A stretch of 33,870 nucleotides of DNA. Origin: a virus. The position numbers were made by a program, and so were the translations under genes. The DNA lies in the IMG/VR virus record IMGVR_UViG_3300022833_000029, positions 1-33,870 of that record. The stretch is one strand, 5' to 3'. This document shows positions 21,092-29,412 of the stretch, one piece after another (the first letter of the stretch is position 1; each line of letters starts with the position of its first letter). The notes under the pieces are model-generated. The model ran no database searches and had not been told where the DNA came from. It worked only from the letters and a program-made list of their open reading frames with translations.

Positions 21092-21267
21092 GTTGTCCAG
21101 CCTTTCCGCTTTGCAATGGCATAAGCGCCCTCGACAGCCGCGCCCAGCGCCAACGCCACAAACGTCACCATGTCAGGGTCCGCCGCAAGCATGTCGCCTT
21201 GTGCAGCGCCGATCACGCCGCCGATGATGTAACGCAGGACAATCCGCGCAATTGGTGCGTAATTCAT
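21088..21267 (-). CDS. Probable holin
   Basis: 59 residues from ATG 21267, which overlaps the lysozyme stop (ATGA) and has GGAAAGG upstream. Two hydrophobic segments, about 7-25 and 36-53 (VTFVALALGAAVEGAYAI), with a charged tail (KRKGW). Size, two spans and position between lysozyme and spanins fit a class II holin. The 77-residue membrane protein upstream is an alternative or a partner. Confidence 0.58.
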   Translation of the reverse strand: MNYAPIARIVLRYIIGGVIGAAQGDMLAADPDMVTFVALALGAAVEGAYAIAKRKGWTT

Positions 21268-21818
21268 TTGAAACCTTTCCATGCGGCAAAGAACGCCGCG
21301 ACTGCAGCCCGGAACCCGCCAACGGGGGCCGCTGTGGGCTTTGGGGTGGCCTTTGCGGTAACGGGTCGCAAAAACAGTTTACGTTCATCAGCGCGGCGAT
21401 TTTTAAGCCCTTGGGACACAACCTTGCGACCGCCCTTGGTTTCTTTATTCCAAAGCAGGATGGATGCCGCAGACCGTGCCTTGTCGCCATTGTTAAAATG
21501 ACGCAGCGCAGACGATGTTGCAAATCCGGTTGGGCCTATGTTGTAAGCGAGTGACAGGAACGCCGAACGCTCGTTATCATTTATTGGTGCGGTAATTAGC
21601 GGGTCGATCTTGGCCGCGAATTTAACCAGCGCCTTTTCCAAATACCATTCTGCTTCGGGTTGCGTTATTGTCAGGCCCATGCGCGGAACAATGCCAACCC
21701 CAGCCCGCGCCGTTGTGCCATAGCCAATCGTCAACACGCCTGCGCTGCAAAGATACGTTGAAAGGCATAGCCCCTCCCATCGCTTGATAATCTCTGTCGC
21801 TTGCTGTGGAATGTCCAT
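21264..21818 (-). CDS. Endolysin, GH24 (T4-type) lysozyme
   Basis: 184 residues from ATG 21818 after GAGGGAACCG. The catalytic pattern E-8aa-(D/C)-5aa-T is present as Glu 15, Cys 24 and Thr 30 (KRWEGLCLSTYLCSAGVLTI), followed by GYGTT. A Cys replaces the usual Asp, a variant known in phage lysozymes of this family. No signal or SAR anchor is seen, so release would need the holin. The C-terminal 30 residues (after TAKATPKPTAAP) form an amphipathic helix rich in Phe, Ala and Trp, which may target membrane or wall. Confidence 0.88.
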   Translation of the reverse strand: MDIPQQATEIIKRWEGLCLSTYLCSAGVLTIGYGTTARAGVGIVPRMGLTITQPEAEWYLEKALVKFAAKIDPLITAPINDNERSAFLSLAYNIGPTGFATSSALRHFNNGDKARSAASILLWNKETKGGRKVVSQGLKNRRADERKLFLRPVTAKATPKPTAAPVGGFRAAVAAFFAAWKGFK

Positions 21819-21826
21819 CGGTTCCC

Positions 21827-22060
21827 TCAATTCTTAATGCTGCGCAGAATTGCTTTGATGTCCGCGCTAATTTCGTCGAGCCGCGTATCCATGCGGTCGC
21901 GGCTGTCTTTGGCAGATTGCAAATCCTCTTTGCGTTGCGTCCAAAGCCGTTTAATGTCCGCAGCGTTTGCAATGCCTCGCGCTTCAAGCCTCACAAACCA
22001 AACGACAACACCGACGCAGGCCGCGATTACTGCCCAAAATTCACGAATTACGTCCATCAT
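21827..22060 (-). CDS. Membrane-anchored coiled-coil protein of the lysis region
   Basis: 77 residues from ATG 22060 (overlap ATGA with the upstream stop; an adjacent ATG at 22057 is equivalent). A transmembrane segment (WAVIAACVGVVVWFV, about 9-23) is followed by a charged coiled coil (RKEDLQSAKDSRDRMDTRLD). Such proteins occur beside endolysins and may be holin partners or additional lysis factors. Function not proven. Confidence 0.6.
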   Translation of the reverse strand: MMDVIREFWAVIAACVGVVVWFVRLEARGIANAADIKRLWTQRKEDLQSAKDSRDRMDTRLDEISADIKAILRSIKN

Positions 22061-22338
22061 ATGCCTGCTTTCAAGAGTGTTTTCTTTGCAGCCTCGACTT
22101 CCGCAGCCCATGCATTTGCGCAATGATTTGGCGTAAACCAAAACACGCAGTCAATCATGTTGCGGCGCTTGGCCCATTTTGCGTTTGTCTGGCCGTCTAT
22201 ATAAGCGCGGGCGCTTGTCGTCTGGTGCGTTGACCCGCCAAACACAGCCGCGTTGATAACTCGACTGCCCGACGAAATAAGCATTTCCGCAAAGCGGGCA
22301 AGGATATATAACGGGCGTGACAGGCGGGCGTTAATCAT
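22057..22338 (-). CDS. Hypothetical protein between fibre and lysis genes
   Basis: 93 residues. The middle contains STHQTTSARAYIDGQTNAKW and the end FTPNHCANAWAAEVEAAKKT, a pattern often seen in a small phage protein located just before the lysozyme. No membrane span. Coupled by ATGA on both sides. Confidence 0.6.
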   Translation of the reverse strand: MINARLSRPLYILARFAEMLISSGSRVINAAVFGGSTHQTTSARAYIDGQTNAKWAKRRNMIDCVFWFTPNHCANAWAAEVEAAKKTLLKAGI

Positions 22339-22820
22339 GCGTTGACCTGCGCCGCTTGCAAAAATAGCGTGTCCATTTGCTCGTCGGTGTAATTCAACAA
22401 ATGACCAAAAAACGCAATGTTTTGGCTTGTGCGAACCCAGTCCGCCGCGTTGTCGATCACGACTTTTTCAGACCAAGTTGCAGTTTCGCGGTATGTCAGA
22501 ACCTTGCCCCATTCGGTTTCGCCCAGCGTGAGGATGCCTTGCAGGGGTGAGATTGGGGCAATGGTTGCGCGGGCTTCTGCCTCGCTCATAGCTACAATGT
22601 TCCAGCCCGCAGTCCAAAAACCATTAACCAAACGTGGGAAACCCCACGCAACAGCCTTAAAGCCAAAGTCTGTCTTAGGTTTAGACAGATTGTCAACGCG
22701 ATAAACACCGCGCGGGTTTAGGTGTTTGTCAGCGCGGCCCGTGGTGTTAAAGTCACCGCGAAACCTTTCAAAAGAATACGCAGACGCAACGCCGTCAGTT
22801 ACTTTGACTAATTCAATCAT
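22335..22820 (-). CDS. Hypothetical protein next to the tail fibre (chaperone or tip candidate)
   Basis: 161 residues. Mixed alpha/beta; it contains FGFKAVAWGFPRLVNGFWTA and a helical C-terminus (NYTDEQMDTLFLQAAQVNA). It directly follows the propeller fibre with an ATGA overlap, the position where fibre-assembly chaperones usually lie. I do not recognise its family. Confidence 0.58.
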   Translation of the reverse strand: MIELVKVTDGVASAYSFERFRGDFNTTGRADKHLNPRGVYRVDNLSKPKTDFGFKAVAWGFPRLVNGFWTAGWNIVAMSEAEARATIAPISPLQGILTLGETEWGKVLTYRETATWSEKVVIDNAADWVRTSQNIAFFGHLLNYTDEQMDTLFLQAAQVNA

Positions 22821-24205
22821 TGGATGATGTCCTCTGCGATCAAGTTGACGGTTGTGCCACTGTCTTTTGTGACAAAGGTGTAAGTCACACGGTCGCCTAT
22901 GGTTGTGGCGCTTGGTGTACCTACGATTGTGGGCAGGGTTAGGGACAAGGCAGATGCTAAGGTGTATTGAAACACTGTGTCGTTAATGTCTCCAGTAACA
23001 AACATAGAAGTTCCGTCGTTGCTAAAGGCTAACGCCTGTGGGCTTGCCTCTTGCGAAGAAACACTAAAGCTCTTGCTTGAGTAGGAAGCTGTGCTTACGT
23101 CAAACCCAGTTGATAAGGTGTATTGAAATACTGTTTTGTTGGAGCTTCCAACAACAAACATAGACGTTCCGTCAGTGTTAAAGCCTAACGACCTTGGGAC
23201 TGTCTCTTGCGAAGCAACACTAAAACTTTTGCTTGCATAGGACGCAGTACTTACATCAAAGCCGACTGATAGCGTGTATTGAAATACAGTATCGCTAGAT
23301 GTCCCTGTAACAAACATAGAAGTTCCGTCAGTGCTAAAGGCTAACGCCTGTGGGCTTGCCTCTTGCGAAGAAACACTAAAGCTCTTGCTTGCGTAAGATG
23401 CCGTAGATACATCAAAACCAGTGCTTAGGGTGTACTGAAATATGGTGTCGTTAACGAAACCAGCAACAAACATAGAAGTGCCGTCCGTGTTAAATGTTAA
23501 CGCCTGTGGACTGCTATCTTGCGAAGCAACACTAAAACTTTTGCTTGCGTAAGATGCAGTTGAGACATCAAAGCCGACTGATAGCGTGTACTGGTAAACT
23601 GTGTCGCTGCTAGCGCCTACAATAAACATAGACGTCCCGTCAGTGTTAAAGGCAACACCTGTTGGGATTGCCTCTTGCGAAGAAACACTAAAGCTCTTGC
23701 TTGCGTAAGATGCCTCCGTCAGATCAAAAACAGAACTTGCGTCAACAGCAGACACATAAGAGTACTGCCACTTAGCATCTGTAGGAACGCTTGCAAAACT
23801 TACTGTCGTGTCAGCGGTCAGTGCGCTTTGGTCAAAAAAGTTGTATGTTGCAACATCTAGAGAAGGTGTCGCGCCAGATACGTTTACAGGTTTGTGTGAT
23901 GCTAAAAACGCAGAAAGGTCGCCTGCAAGTTCTTGAGGCGTGCGAAATTCGCCGCCGTCCTCTGCCGCATTGGCGCGAATGTAATCGCCAGCCTTACCCG
24001 TCAGCGGAGGCAAGTCGCCAGCAAGTGCCGTGGCAAGCACATTATCAGCAACGTCTTGCGTGTAGGTTATCATAGTTTGCAATTCGGGGCCGTTTGTCAG
24101 CGTCAACCAATCCATGAAGTTGTCGACGTTGGTGTCAAAAGCCGCGTTTGCCTGTTCTTTTGCAGGTAGCGTGTCCGGGTATAGCGTAATTGTTGGGGTT
24201 GTCAT
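22817..24205 (-). CDS. Tail fibre / receptor-binding protein with five-blade propeller repeats
   Basis: 462 residues. Residues 1-159 are a mostly helical attachment region followed by beta strands. Residues 160-419 contain five repeats of exactly 52 residues (FDVSTASYASKSFSV then ALAFSTDGTSMFVTG then DTVFQYTLS) that look like blades of a beta-propeller. Residues 420-462 form a short beta-rich tip. Repeats differ mostly in the middle loop (GASSDT, GFVNDT, GTSSDT, GSSNKT, GDINDT), which would be the exposed face. It is probably the receptor-binding fibre. It overlaps both neighbours by four bases. Confidence 0.75.
   Translation of the reverse strand: MTTPTITLYPDTLPAKEQANAAFDTNVDNFMDWLTLTNGPELQTMITYTQDVADNVLATALAGDLPPLTGKAGDYIRANAAEDGGEFRTPQELAGDLSAFLASHKPVNVSGATPSLDVATYNFFDQSALTADTTVSFASVPTDAKWQYSYVSAVDASSVFDLTEASYASKSFSVSSQEAIPTGVAFNTDGTSMFIVGASSDTVYQYTLSVGFDVSTASYASKSFSVASQDSSPQALTFNTDGTSMFVAGFVNDTIFQYTLSTGFDVSTASYASKSFSVSSQEASPQALAFSTDGTSMFVTGTSSDTVFQYTLSVGFDVSTASYASKSFSVASQETVPRSLGFNTDGTSMFVVGSSNKTVFQYTLSTGFDVSTASYSSKSFSVSSQEASPQALAFSNDGTSMFVTGDINDTVFQYTLASALSLTLPTIVGTPSATTIGDRVTYTFVTKDSGTTVNLIAEDIIQ
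22949..23728 (-). repeat. Five 156-bp tandem repeats in the fibre gene
   Basis: Each unit encodes 52 residues. At the DNA level units 1, 3 and 5 share the plus-strand string GAAGAAACACTAAAGCTCTT, while units 2 and 4 share GAAGCAACACTAAAACTTTT. A near-identical block of about 60 bp recurs at 23021 and 23333, 312 bp apart. Two-blade duplications explain this better than single-blade steps. Confidence 0.92.
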
Positions 24206-25110
24206 AATTCTTCCGCCTCTATTGTGGCTTTAGATGTGCCGACACCTTGCGCCGTTGGGTTTGCCGACGATAAAGTGCCGTAAATTGAAAATTCTGGATA
24301 TTGGCTGTCAGCAACAAAGACCGCACCAATGCCGTCAATGTCATCAACCATGCGCCAAAATGCGTTGGCTTCATAATTTAACAGCGTGATATTGTATGAA
24401 ACAATTGAAGACGTTGTGCGCTGCAAGAGCGATGTCAGCGCCCCGTCTGTCTTTTTGAATGACCGGCTCTTGAGTGTCTTGCCTGTGCCGACGCCAACAA
24501 TGCCAAACTGTGAGACAATGCCTGCCGCAATTGTGGCAACCTTTGCAACGTCGCCCGTGTTGGTGATTGTAATGTCAATTGAGGCGTTCTGCGGAATGTT
24601 TAACGCAAAGTTGATGTGCTTGCGTTCAAACGATTTCGGCACGAACAACCATTTCCAAAATGATCCGCCGTAAAGCGCCTGGTCTTTCATGTCATAGCTT
24701 ACGTTCGCCGCATCGCCTGTGGTAGTGACTGTGGCAACGATTGTGATGTTGGTAGCTTGCACGCCAAAAAACGCCATGCCGCTAATACGTGACAAGGTTT
24801 CTAGCGTGTAAGTAATTGTGTCCGCGTTGCTGGTAACGGTTTCAACAACGCGATACTTATCAATTCCAACCTGTCGATCAAAAGCCGCGTAACGGTTGGC
24901 GGGTCCAGCGTCGAACCAATCTGTTGCCGTCGCGCTTGGTTCCTGCGATGTCGACGCCGCGCTAACCTCGAAAATACGCTCCCCGACACGTTTTTGCGTA
25001 CCGAGGGAATACGTACCAGCTGTCCAAGCAGTTTCAAGCGCTACATTCGACGCAGTTATGTTGGCGTCAGCAATCAAAAGAGGCACAACAATTTGCAGTG
25101 GCGTTGTCAT
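24202..25110 (-). CDS. Tail protein after the tape measure (distal-tail candidate)
   Basis: 302 residues, beta-rich. Residues 60-80 carry the pattern TDWFDAGPANRYAAFDRQVG, a motif common in phage tail and fibre proteins ('GPxNRYxxFD'). A later segment (FWRMVDDIDGIGAVFVADSQ) is also strand-like. It is the only gene between the tape measure and the fibre, so it likely caps the tail tip. No NlpC/P60, DUF2163 or hub motifs are present. Confidence 0.62.
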   Translation of the reverse strand: MTTPLQIVVPLLIADANITASNVALETAWTAGTYSLGTQKRVGERIFEVSAASTSQEPSATATDWFDAGPANRYAAFDRQVGIDKYRVVETVTSNADTITYTLETLSRISGMAFFGVQATNITIVATVTTTGDAANVSYDMKDQALYGGSFWKWLFVPKSFERKHINFALNIPQNASIDITITNTGDVAKVATIAAGIVSQFGIVGVGTGKTLKSRSFKKTDGALTSLLQRTTSSIVSYNITLLNYEANAFWRMVDDIDGIGAVFVADSQYPEFSIYGTLSSANPTAQGVGTSKATIEAEEL

Positions 25111-28100
25111 GTTGCGGCCTCCAATGTTAGGGCGTTGGTGTAGTCAGTGTTTTCTGCTGTTTGCGACGATGAATTTGCTGTAATCTCTGATGTTGATTGT
25201 AGCACATCTATACGCGCATTCAACGACTTTAATTCCGCAAGCATTTCTGCCTGCGATTTTTCTGGGCTGTAAGCGATATTATTTGCAGCCCGTGACAATC
25301 CCCGCCGAAAGTCAACGCCAGTCGCAAAGGCGTTTTCGTTTGTGTTCATCGCATCCGCAAGCCGGTTCGTTGCGTCTGCTACCGCGCTGAATGCCGGCGC
25401 AAGCATAATCAACTGCGCCGCAAGGTCGCTATCGCCACCAAGCATGGCAGTATCAACCAAGTCCCGAAACGCTGATTTTGTTTGCGGCACAAAGTCGATG
25501 CCAAGCGCGGCAAGGCTCTGCGTCAATCGGGCTGTTGCGTTAGCCATTTTTTCGTTGTTTGTAAAAAACTGCTCATAGTAGGCGTTTGTTGAAGTTGTGA
25601 AGTTCTGCATTGATCCAAACAATTGCGCAAACTGTGAAGCTGCACCAGCACCCGCAAGAGATACGTTGTAGGCATTAAACCCAAGGGTTTCAAAAACCGC
25701 GTTGATGTTTTGCAAGCCAGTCGCAAGCCGCATCAACGTGTCGTTTGCGCCTTCACCCTCTAACCTAAACTCGCCTAGACCCGAAATGGTTGACGCAAAG
25801 CTGTCAGCAAAGCCAGAAAGCGCATTGTTGACGGCTGCATTTGCTTGATCCGAGTTCATGCCTTTTGTGCTAATTTTAATGCGCGATGAAAATCGTGAAA
25901 ACGCATCCGCACCGATGTTTAGTGATGCCGCTGCTATCAATACGTTTGCCTGCACGTCGCTAATTGCGTTCTGGATTGCCGCCCCACCAGCGCCCATGTC
26001 GCTAACGCTTGTGCGGACCTTTTTAGATAGACCCCAAAACTGTGACGTTTCAACCTTTTTGAAAGATTGCGTCATCGTATCAAGGCCGTTGGTCGTAATT
26101 TTTATCCCGCTGTCAAGTTCCTTGGTTTTCTTTTTGAAGAATGAGAACACAGCCACGACCGCCAGCAACGGCAAAGCCACCGCGCCGATTGCCGCGCCAA
26201 CTGCAGCCATGCTTGCGCCTGTTGCCGTTGCCGCCGCTGTCTGTGCAGCGATAGTGCCGCCAAGCGCAGAAAGCCCGCCGCTTGCAGCCGCGCTTGCAGC
26301 CATGCCTGCCCCCGCGCCAATGCCGCCCGCAATGCCTGTCACGCCTACGAGGCTACCGCCAGCCGCCATAGCCGCACTTGCACCGGCCATGAGCGTGGTT
26401 GCCGTCGCGCCCCCTCCGCCGCCGCCACCGCTAGCCGCTTGCATCGCCATGTTTGCAGCGTTGCCACCGCCACCGCCACCACCGCCCATGCCAAGGCTAA
26501 TCATAATCTTGTTTTTGACCGCCATTGCAATCATTTGCGACAGCATACGTTTGAACGTGTCAACGATAGACATTGCAAAGCCCTTGAAGTCTTTCAGCCC
26601 GCCGCTCACAAAGTCGCCAAACGCGCTAGCCATGCTGTCGATCCCGCTAACTAGAATTTGCGCCTTCGCTTTGCCTAGATCCTCGGTTGTCATAGCGGCT
26701 TCTTTCATTGCCGCATCAAACGCTTCAGTTTCTGTTTTCAATTCTTTTATTTCAGGCGCGGTCTTGCCCGCAGATTTTCCAGTAGAGGTAATCGATTTAT
26801 CAAGCAGGTCACTTGCTACCGCCGCCGCGTTTACTTCTTCGGCTGTTTCCGCAATTTTTGTTGTAAACTCCTCAAACGCTGTTGATGTTGCGGTTGTCGA
26901 TGCAAACAATTGCCTTGCGGTTGCCGATGCCGCCTGCGCTGTCGCTGTGTATTCTAGAGACATCTTGCGCAAGCCGTCGGAAACCTTGCGCCGCAATGGC
27001 GTTTGCAGGTCAAGCCCCAGCGCACGTTCTAAGCTGTTCAACGGTCCAGTGATAAAGCTATCAACAAAGTCAAAACCGCTGTCAAGAACAGACGCAAAGG
27101 CTTGCAAGAATGTCGCTGAAAACCCAGCCGCGACTGATTGGGACACAGCAAGCAAGGCTGCTAAAAACGTCCCAATGTCAGTCACCGCAGCGCGTGACAA
27201 AACAGCCACCGCCTTGAACGCTTCGCCAAAACTGCCCGTGCCTTTGACGAGTTCCAAAAACTTGCCAATTAACAATCCGGCAACGACAACAACCGCGCCA
27301 ATGCCGGTGGCAAGCAGTGCGCCTTTTAATGTAATTAAACCAATAACAAACGTGGCCGCTGCGACAGTCGCACCTATAATTGCAGGCGTAAGGCCGATTA
27401 CAAGCGCGCCCGTGGCCGCGATTATAATGCCAGAAACGGCGTCGATGTTTTCTCCTACAAAAGAAAACACGCCCGCAAGGCCGGACAAAGCGTTTATCCC
27501 TATTTCTGCCATTCCAAATAATGCCGCGCCAATGCCTTGGATTGCTGCAACAAATCGCGGGTCGGTTATTGACCCAATCAACCTGTCAATTGATGCCCGC
27601 AGCGTTTCTGTTGCGGGGCCAGACAATTCAAAAAGATCGCCAAACGAGTTGCCAAGCGCAGCCAATGCGCCGCCCAGCGTGTCACGCGCTGCCGCTGCCG
27701 ATCCGCCAAATTGCTTTTCCAGTTCGCCAAGGATAATGCCTTGCGCGCCTGCAATGTCATTTGTGGCAACCATTGCTTTAACAACGTCTTTTTGCGCTTC
27801 GGTAAATTGGATGCCTGACCGAGATAGTGCAGTCATACCTAAAACCGGATCGTTCAATGCCTTGCCGACTTGCAGCGCCGCCGCCTTCAGGTCCGTACCC
27901 ATCGCGGTAGCAAGATCCATTGTGGCGACTGTGGCCTTGTCAAAGGTTTCTCCTTGAATTGCGGTAAAGGTCAGCAAGATCCCCTGCATCGCGTTGGTCG
28001 CTTCGTCTCCAAACTTTGTAACGCTTTGCAACGCTGCCGCGTGCGCGTTTAGCTGGCCAATCGTCCGGCCAGCCGCGCTGCCCGTTGACAAGATAGCCGC

Positions 28101-28403
28101 CGCAAGCTGTGCCTGCGCCGCATCGGCTTCTACAGTAGCATCCACAAACTTGTTAAGGCCAGCACCCGCAGCTACAACGGCCACAAGCGCCCCAACCGCA
28201 GCCGTGGCGGCAATAGCAAATTTTCGCATACCAGCGGCAGCAACGCCGCCAGATGTCGCCCCAAGCCGCCCCATACCAGCCGCAGCGCCGTCGGTGGCCC
28301 GTTCAGTCTTGCGCCCGGCGCGTGTTGTGTCGTCCAGTGCGCGTTCACCCTTTTTCAAGCCGCGCGTATCAACGCCAATAACAAGTTCAACGAAGTCAGC
28401 CAT
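25107..28403 (-). CDS. Tail tape measure protein
   Basis: 1,098 residues. The N-terminus (FVELVIGVDTRGLKKGERAL) and the following basic helical region match tape measure proteins. Residues 290-385 hold long hydrophobic segments (IIIAATGALVIGLTPAIIGA) and glycine-rich runs appear near residues 635-660. By the usual 0.15 nm per residue rule the tail would be about 160 nm (inference). It is preceded by the chaperone G/GT pair and uses AAGGATAAATAAAAT as ribosome site. A long antisense frame over 25858-27957 is only a composition artefact. Confidence 0.93.
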   Translation of the reverse strand: MADFVELVIGVDTRGLKKGERALDDTTRAGRKTERATDGAAAGMGRLGATSGGVAAAGMRKFAIAATAAVGALVAVVAAGAGLNKFVDATVEADAAQAQLAAAILSTGSAAGRTIGQLNAHAAALQSVTKFGDEATNAMQGILLTFTAIQGETFDKATVATMDLATAMGTDLKAAALQVGKALNDPVLGMTALSRSGIQFTEAQKDVVKAMVATNDIAGAQGIILGELEKQFGGSAAAARDTLGGALAALGNSFGDLFELSGPATETLRASIDRLIGSITDPRFVAAIQGIGAALFGMAEIGINALSGLAGVFSFVGENIDAVSGIIIAATGALVIGLTPAIIGATVAAATFVIGLITLKGALLATGIGAVVVVAGLLIGKFLELVKGTGSFGEAFKAVAVLSRAAVTDIGTFLAALLAVSQSVAAGFSATFLQAFASVLDSGFDFVDSFITGPLNSLERALGLDLQTPLRRKVSDGLRKMSLEYTATAQAASATARQLFASTTATSTAFEEFTTKIAETAEEVNAAAVASDLLDKSITSTGKSAGKTAPEIKELKTETEAFDAAMKEAAMTTEDLGKAKAQILVSGIDSMASAFGDFVSGGLKDFKGFAMSIVDTFKRMLSQMIAMAVKNKIMISLGMGGGGGGGGNAANMAMQAASGGGGGGGATATTLMAGASAAMAAGGSLVGVTGIAGGIGAGAGMAASAAASGGLSALGGTIAAQTAAATATGASMAAVGAAIGAVALPLLAVVAVFSFFKKKTKELDSGIKITTNGLDTMTQSFKKVETSQFWGLSKKVRTSVSDMGAGGAAIQNAISDVQANVLIAAASLNIGADAFSRFSSRIKISTKGMNSDQANAAVNNALSGFADSFASTISGLGEFRLEGEGANDTLMRLATGLQNINAVFETLGFNAYNVSLAGAGAASQFAQLFGSMQNFTTSTNAYYEQFFTNNEKMANATARLTQSLAALGIDFVPQTKSAFRDLVDTAMLGGDSDLAAQLIMLAPAFSAVADATNRLADAMNTNENAFATGVDFRRGLSRAANNIAYSPEKSQAEMLAELKSLNARIDVLQSTSEITANSSSQTAENTDYTNALTLEAAT

Positions 28404-28427
28404 ATTTTATTTATCCTTGAACGGTTG

Positions 28428-28450
28428 CGACCCGCCACAACAGCGGGCCG
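28428..28450 (-). other. Hairpin between the GT chaperone and the tape measure gene
   Basis: The minus strand reads CGGCCCGC, a 7-nt loop, then GCGGGTCG: an 8-bp stem with one G-U pair that begins right after the GT stop codon. No T-run follows, so it is likely a processing or translational control hairpin. Confidence 0.5.
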
Positions 28451-28840
28451 TCATTTGGTTTTGTTGCGTTGGTCTGGCGGTATGGAAAACGGGCTTGTGC
28501 CTTCATTCATGCCAGTGACAAAAGCGTCTGACATTTTCTTAATTAGGCTGGCTTCCCAAGGCTCAATCGCATCCATCGTCAGGGACGCATAGGCCGCGAT
28601 GTCAACCCAATCCAGCGATTGAAAACCGCCCATCGGTCCAGACTTTATCGGCCCGGCTTCGATCAGGATATTTAGCAAGTATTCCCCCGCGTCCAATTCT
28701 ACAAAAGGCGCGGGGGTGTTGTTTGCGGTGTGACGCATCAAACGGCTTTCTTTCGGCCTGTCTGTTTTGTCGTTCTTTAACTCAATAATTGCGTTCAACC
28801 ATCCAGCTTGGTGTGCGGCAAGTATTAGTTGCCTTTGCCG
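28451..28840 (-). CDS. Tail assembly chaperone T domain, made by -1 frameshift
   Basis: This frame has no credible start of its own: its first in-frame start-type codon is the TTG at 28798, with no good ribosome site. Shifting -1 at the GGGAAAC heptamer joins it in frame to gpG without a stop: after residue 165 of gpG come about 14 new residues (RQRQLILAAHQAGW) and then LNAIIELKNDKTDRPKESRL and the rest, giving a fusion of about 294 residues. This matches lambda gpGT (279 residues). The T part should recruit the tail tube to the tape-measure/G complex. Confidence 0.75.
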   Translation of the reverse strand, partial: RQRQLILAAHQAGWLNAIIELKNDKTDRPKESRLMRHTANNTPAPFVELDAGEYLLNILIEAGPIKSGPMGGFQSLDWVDIAAYASLTMDAIEPWEASLIKKMSDAFVTGMNEGTSPFSIPPDQRNKTK

Positions 28841-29334
28841 TTTCCCAAGCGATTCGCCTGCTTAGATGCAAAGTCGCTGCACTGCTTGGCAAAACAGTTG
28901 TTCGACATTTCAAACACAGGGTCGCCGTCTTTATTCAAAACAGGTTCACCATCCGCATCTTCTTTCACGCCCATATGCACAAAAGTCAGGTTAAGGAACC
29001 ACATCGCATCGTCAGCGGTTGCGGGCTTGCCGTCTTTGTCCACGTTTTCAAAGCCAATAATAAACGGGGCAGCCGCTTCGCAAAGTTGGTTATGCACGTC
29101 CTCCATCACGCGGGCTTCATCGTCGCTGCCCTTGGCCTTTGCAGCCTTGGACATCATAGCGGCCTTTTGTGCTGCCCGCATTTTGGCTTGCATAGATGCC
29201 GACGCAGTACCGCGCAAGATAACACGACAAGGCTTGGCCCCGTCCATCAGCGCCTCGCCTGTCCATTCGTCAACAATCTGCATTGGCGATCCGGTTTCCG
29301 CTTTTGCGCGGCTGTCAAATTTAGAAAAATCCAT
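28825..29334 (-). CDS. Tail assembly chaperone G
   Basis: 169 residues, acidic and helical with a basic middle (AKMRAAQKAAMMSKAAKAKG). No enzymatic motif. The position between tail tube and tape measure, the in-frame slippery site near the end and the T extension identify it as the G-type chaperone that keeps the tape measure soluble and recruits tail-tube subunits. The start is ATG at 29334 with AAGGATTTACCAA upstream. Confidence 0.8.
   Translation of the reverse strand: MDFSKFDSRAKAETGSPMQIVDEWTGEALMDGAKPCRVILRGTASASMQAKMRAAQKAAMMSKAAKAKGSDDEARVMEDVHNQLCEAAAPFIIGFENVDKDGKPATADDAMWFLNLTFVHMGVKEDADGEPVLNKDGDPVFEMSNNCFAKQCSDFASKQANRLGNGKGN
28840..28846 (-). promoter_or_regulatory. Programmed -1 ribosomal frameshift site G GGA AAC
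   Basis: The heptamer is in the zero frame of gpG as codons TTG GGA AAC, a canonical X XXY YYZ slippery site close to lambda's GGGAAAG. It lies four codons before the gpG stop. Both tRNAs can re-pair one base back, and the shifted frame stays open into T. Confidence 0.8.
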
Positions 29335-29364
29335 TTGGTAAATCCTTGGGGTTCTGGTTCAAGT

Positions 29365-29410
29365 GGGGCGACGGGCGAACCAAACCGCGCCGCCCCTACC
29401 GCCGAAGCGG
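29365..29410 (-). other. Two tandem hairpins after the major tail gene
   Basis: First CCGC-TTCG-GCGG (29410-29399), a stable UUCG tetraloop directly after the stop, then GGGGCGGCG...CGTCGCCCC (29396-29365), a 9-bp stem with one G-U pair. Neither has a T-run. They probably protect the 3' end of the abundant tail-tube message or lower expression of gpG. Confidence 0.6.
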
Positions 29411-29412
29411 AT

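Noticed and set aside
25858-27957. 699-codon open frame on the plus strand across the tape measure gene
   Set aside because: It is exactly antisense to the tape measure gene. Its Ala/Pro/Ser-only composition comes from the Ala/Gly-rich codons opposite, and it has no ribosome site or recognisable domain.
28451-28798. Independent 115-residue gene starting at TTG 28798
   Set aside because: No ribosome site before the TTG, and the frame is open upstream to a perfect in-frame slippery heptamer, so a frameshift product is the better reading.
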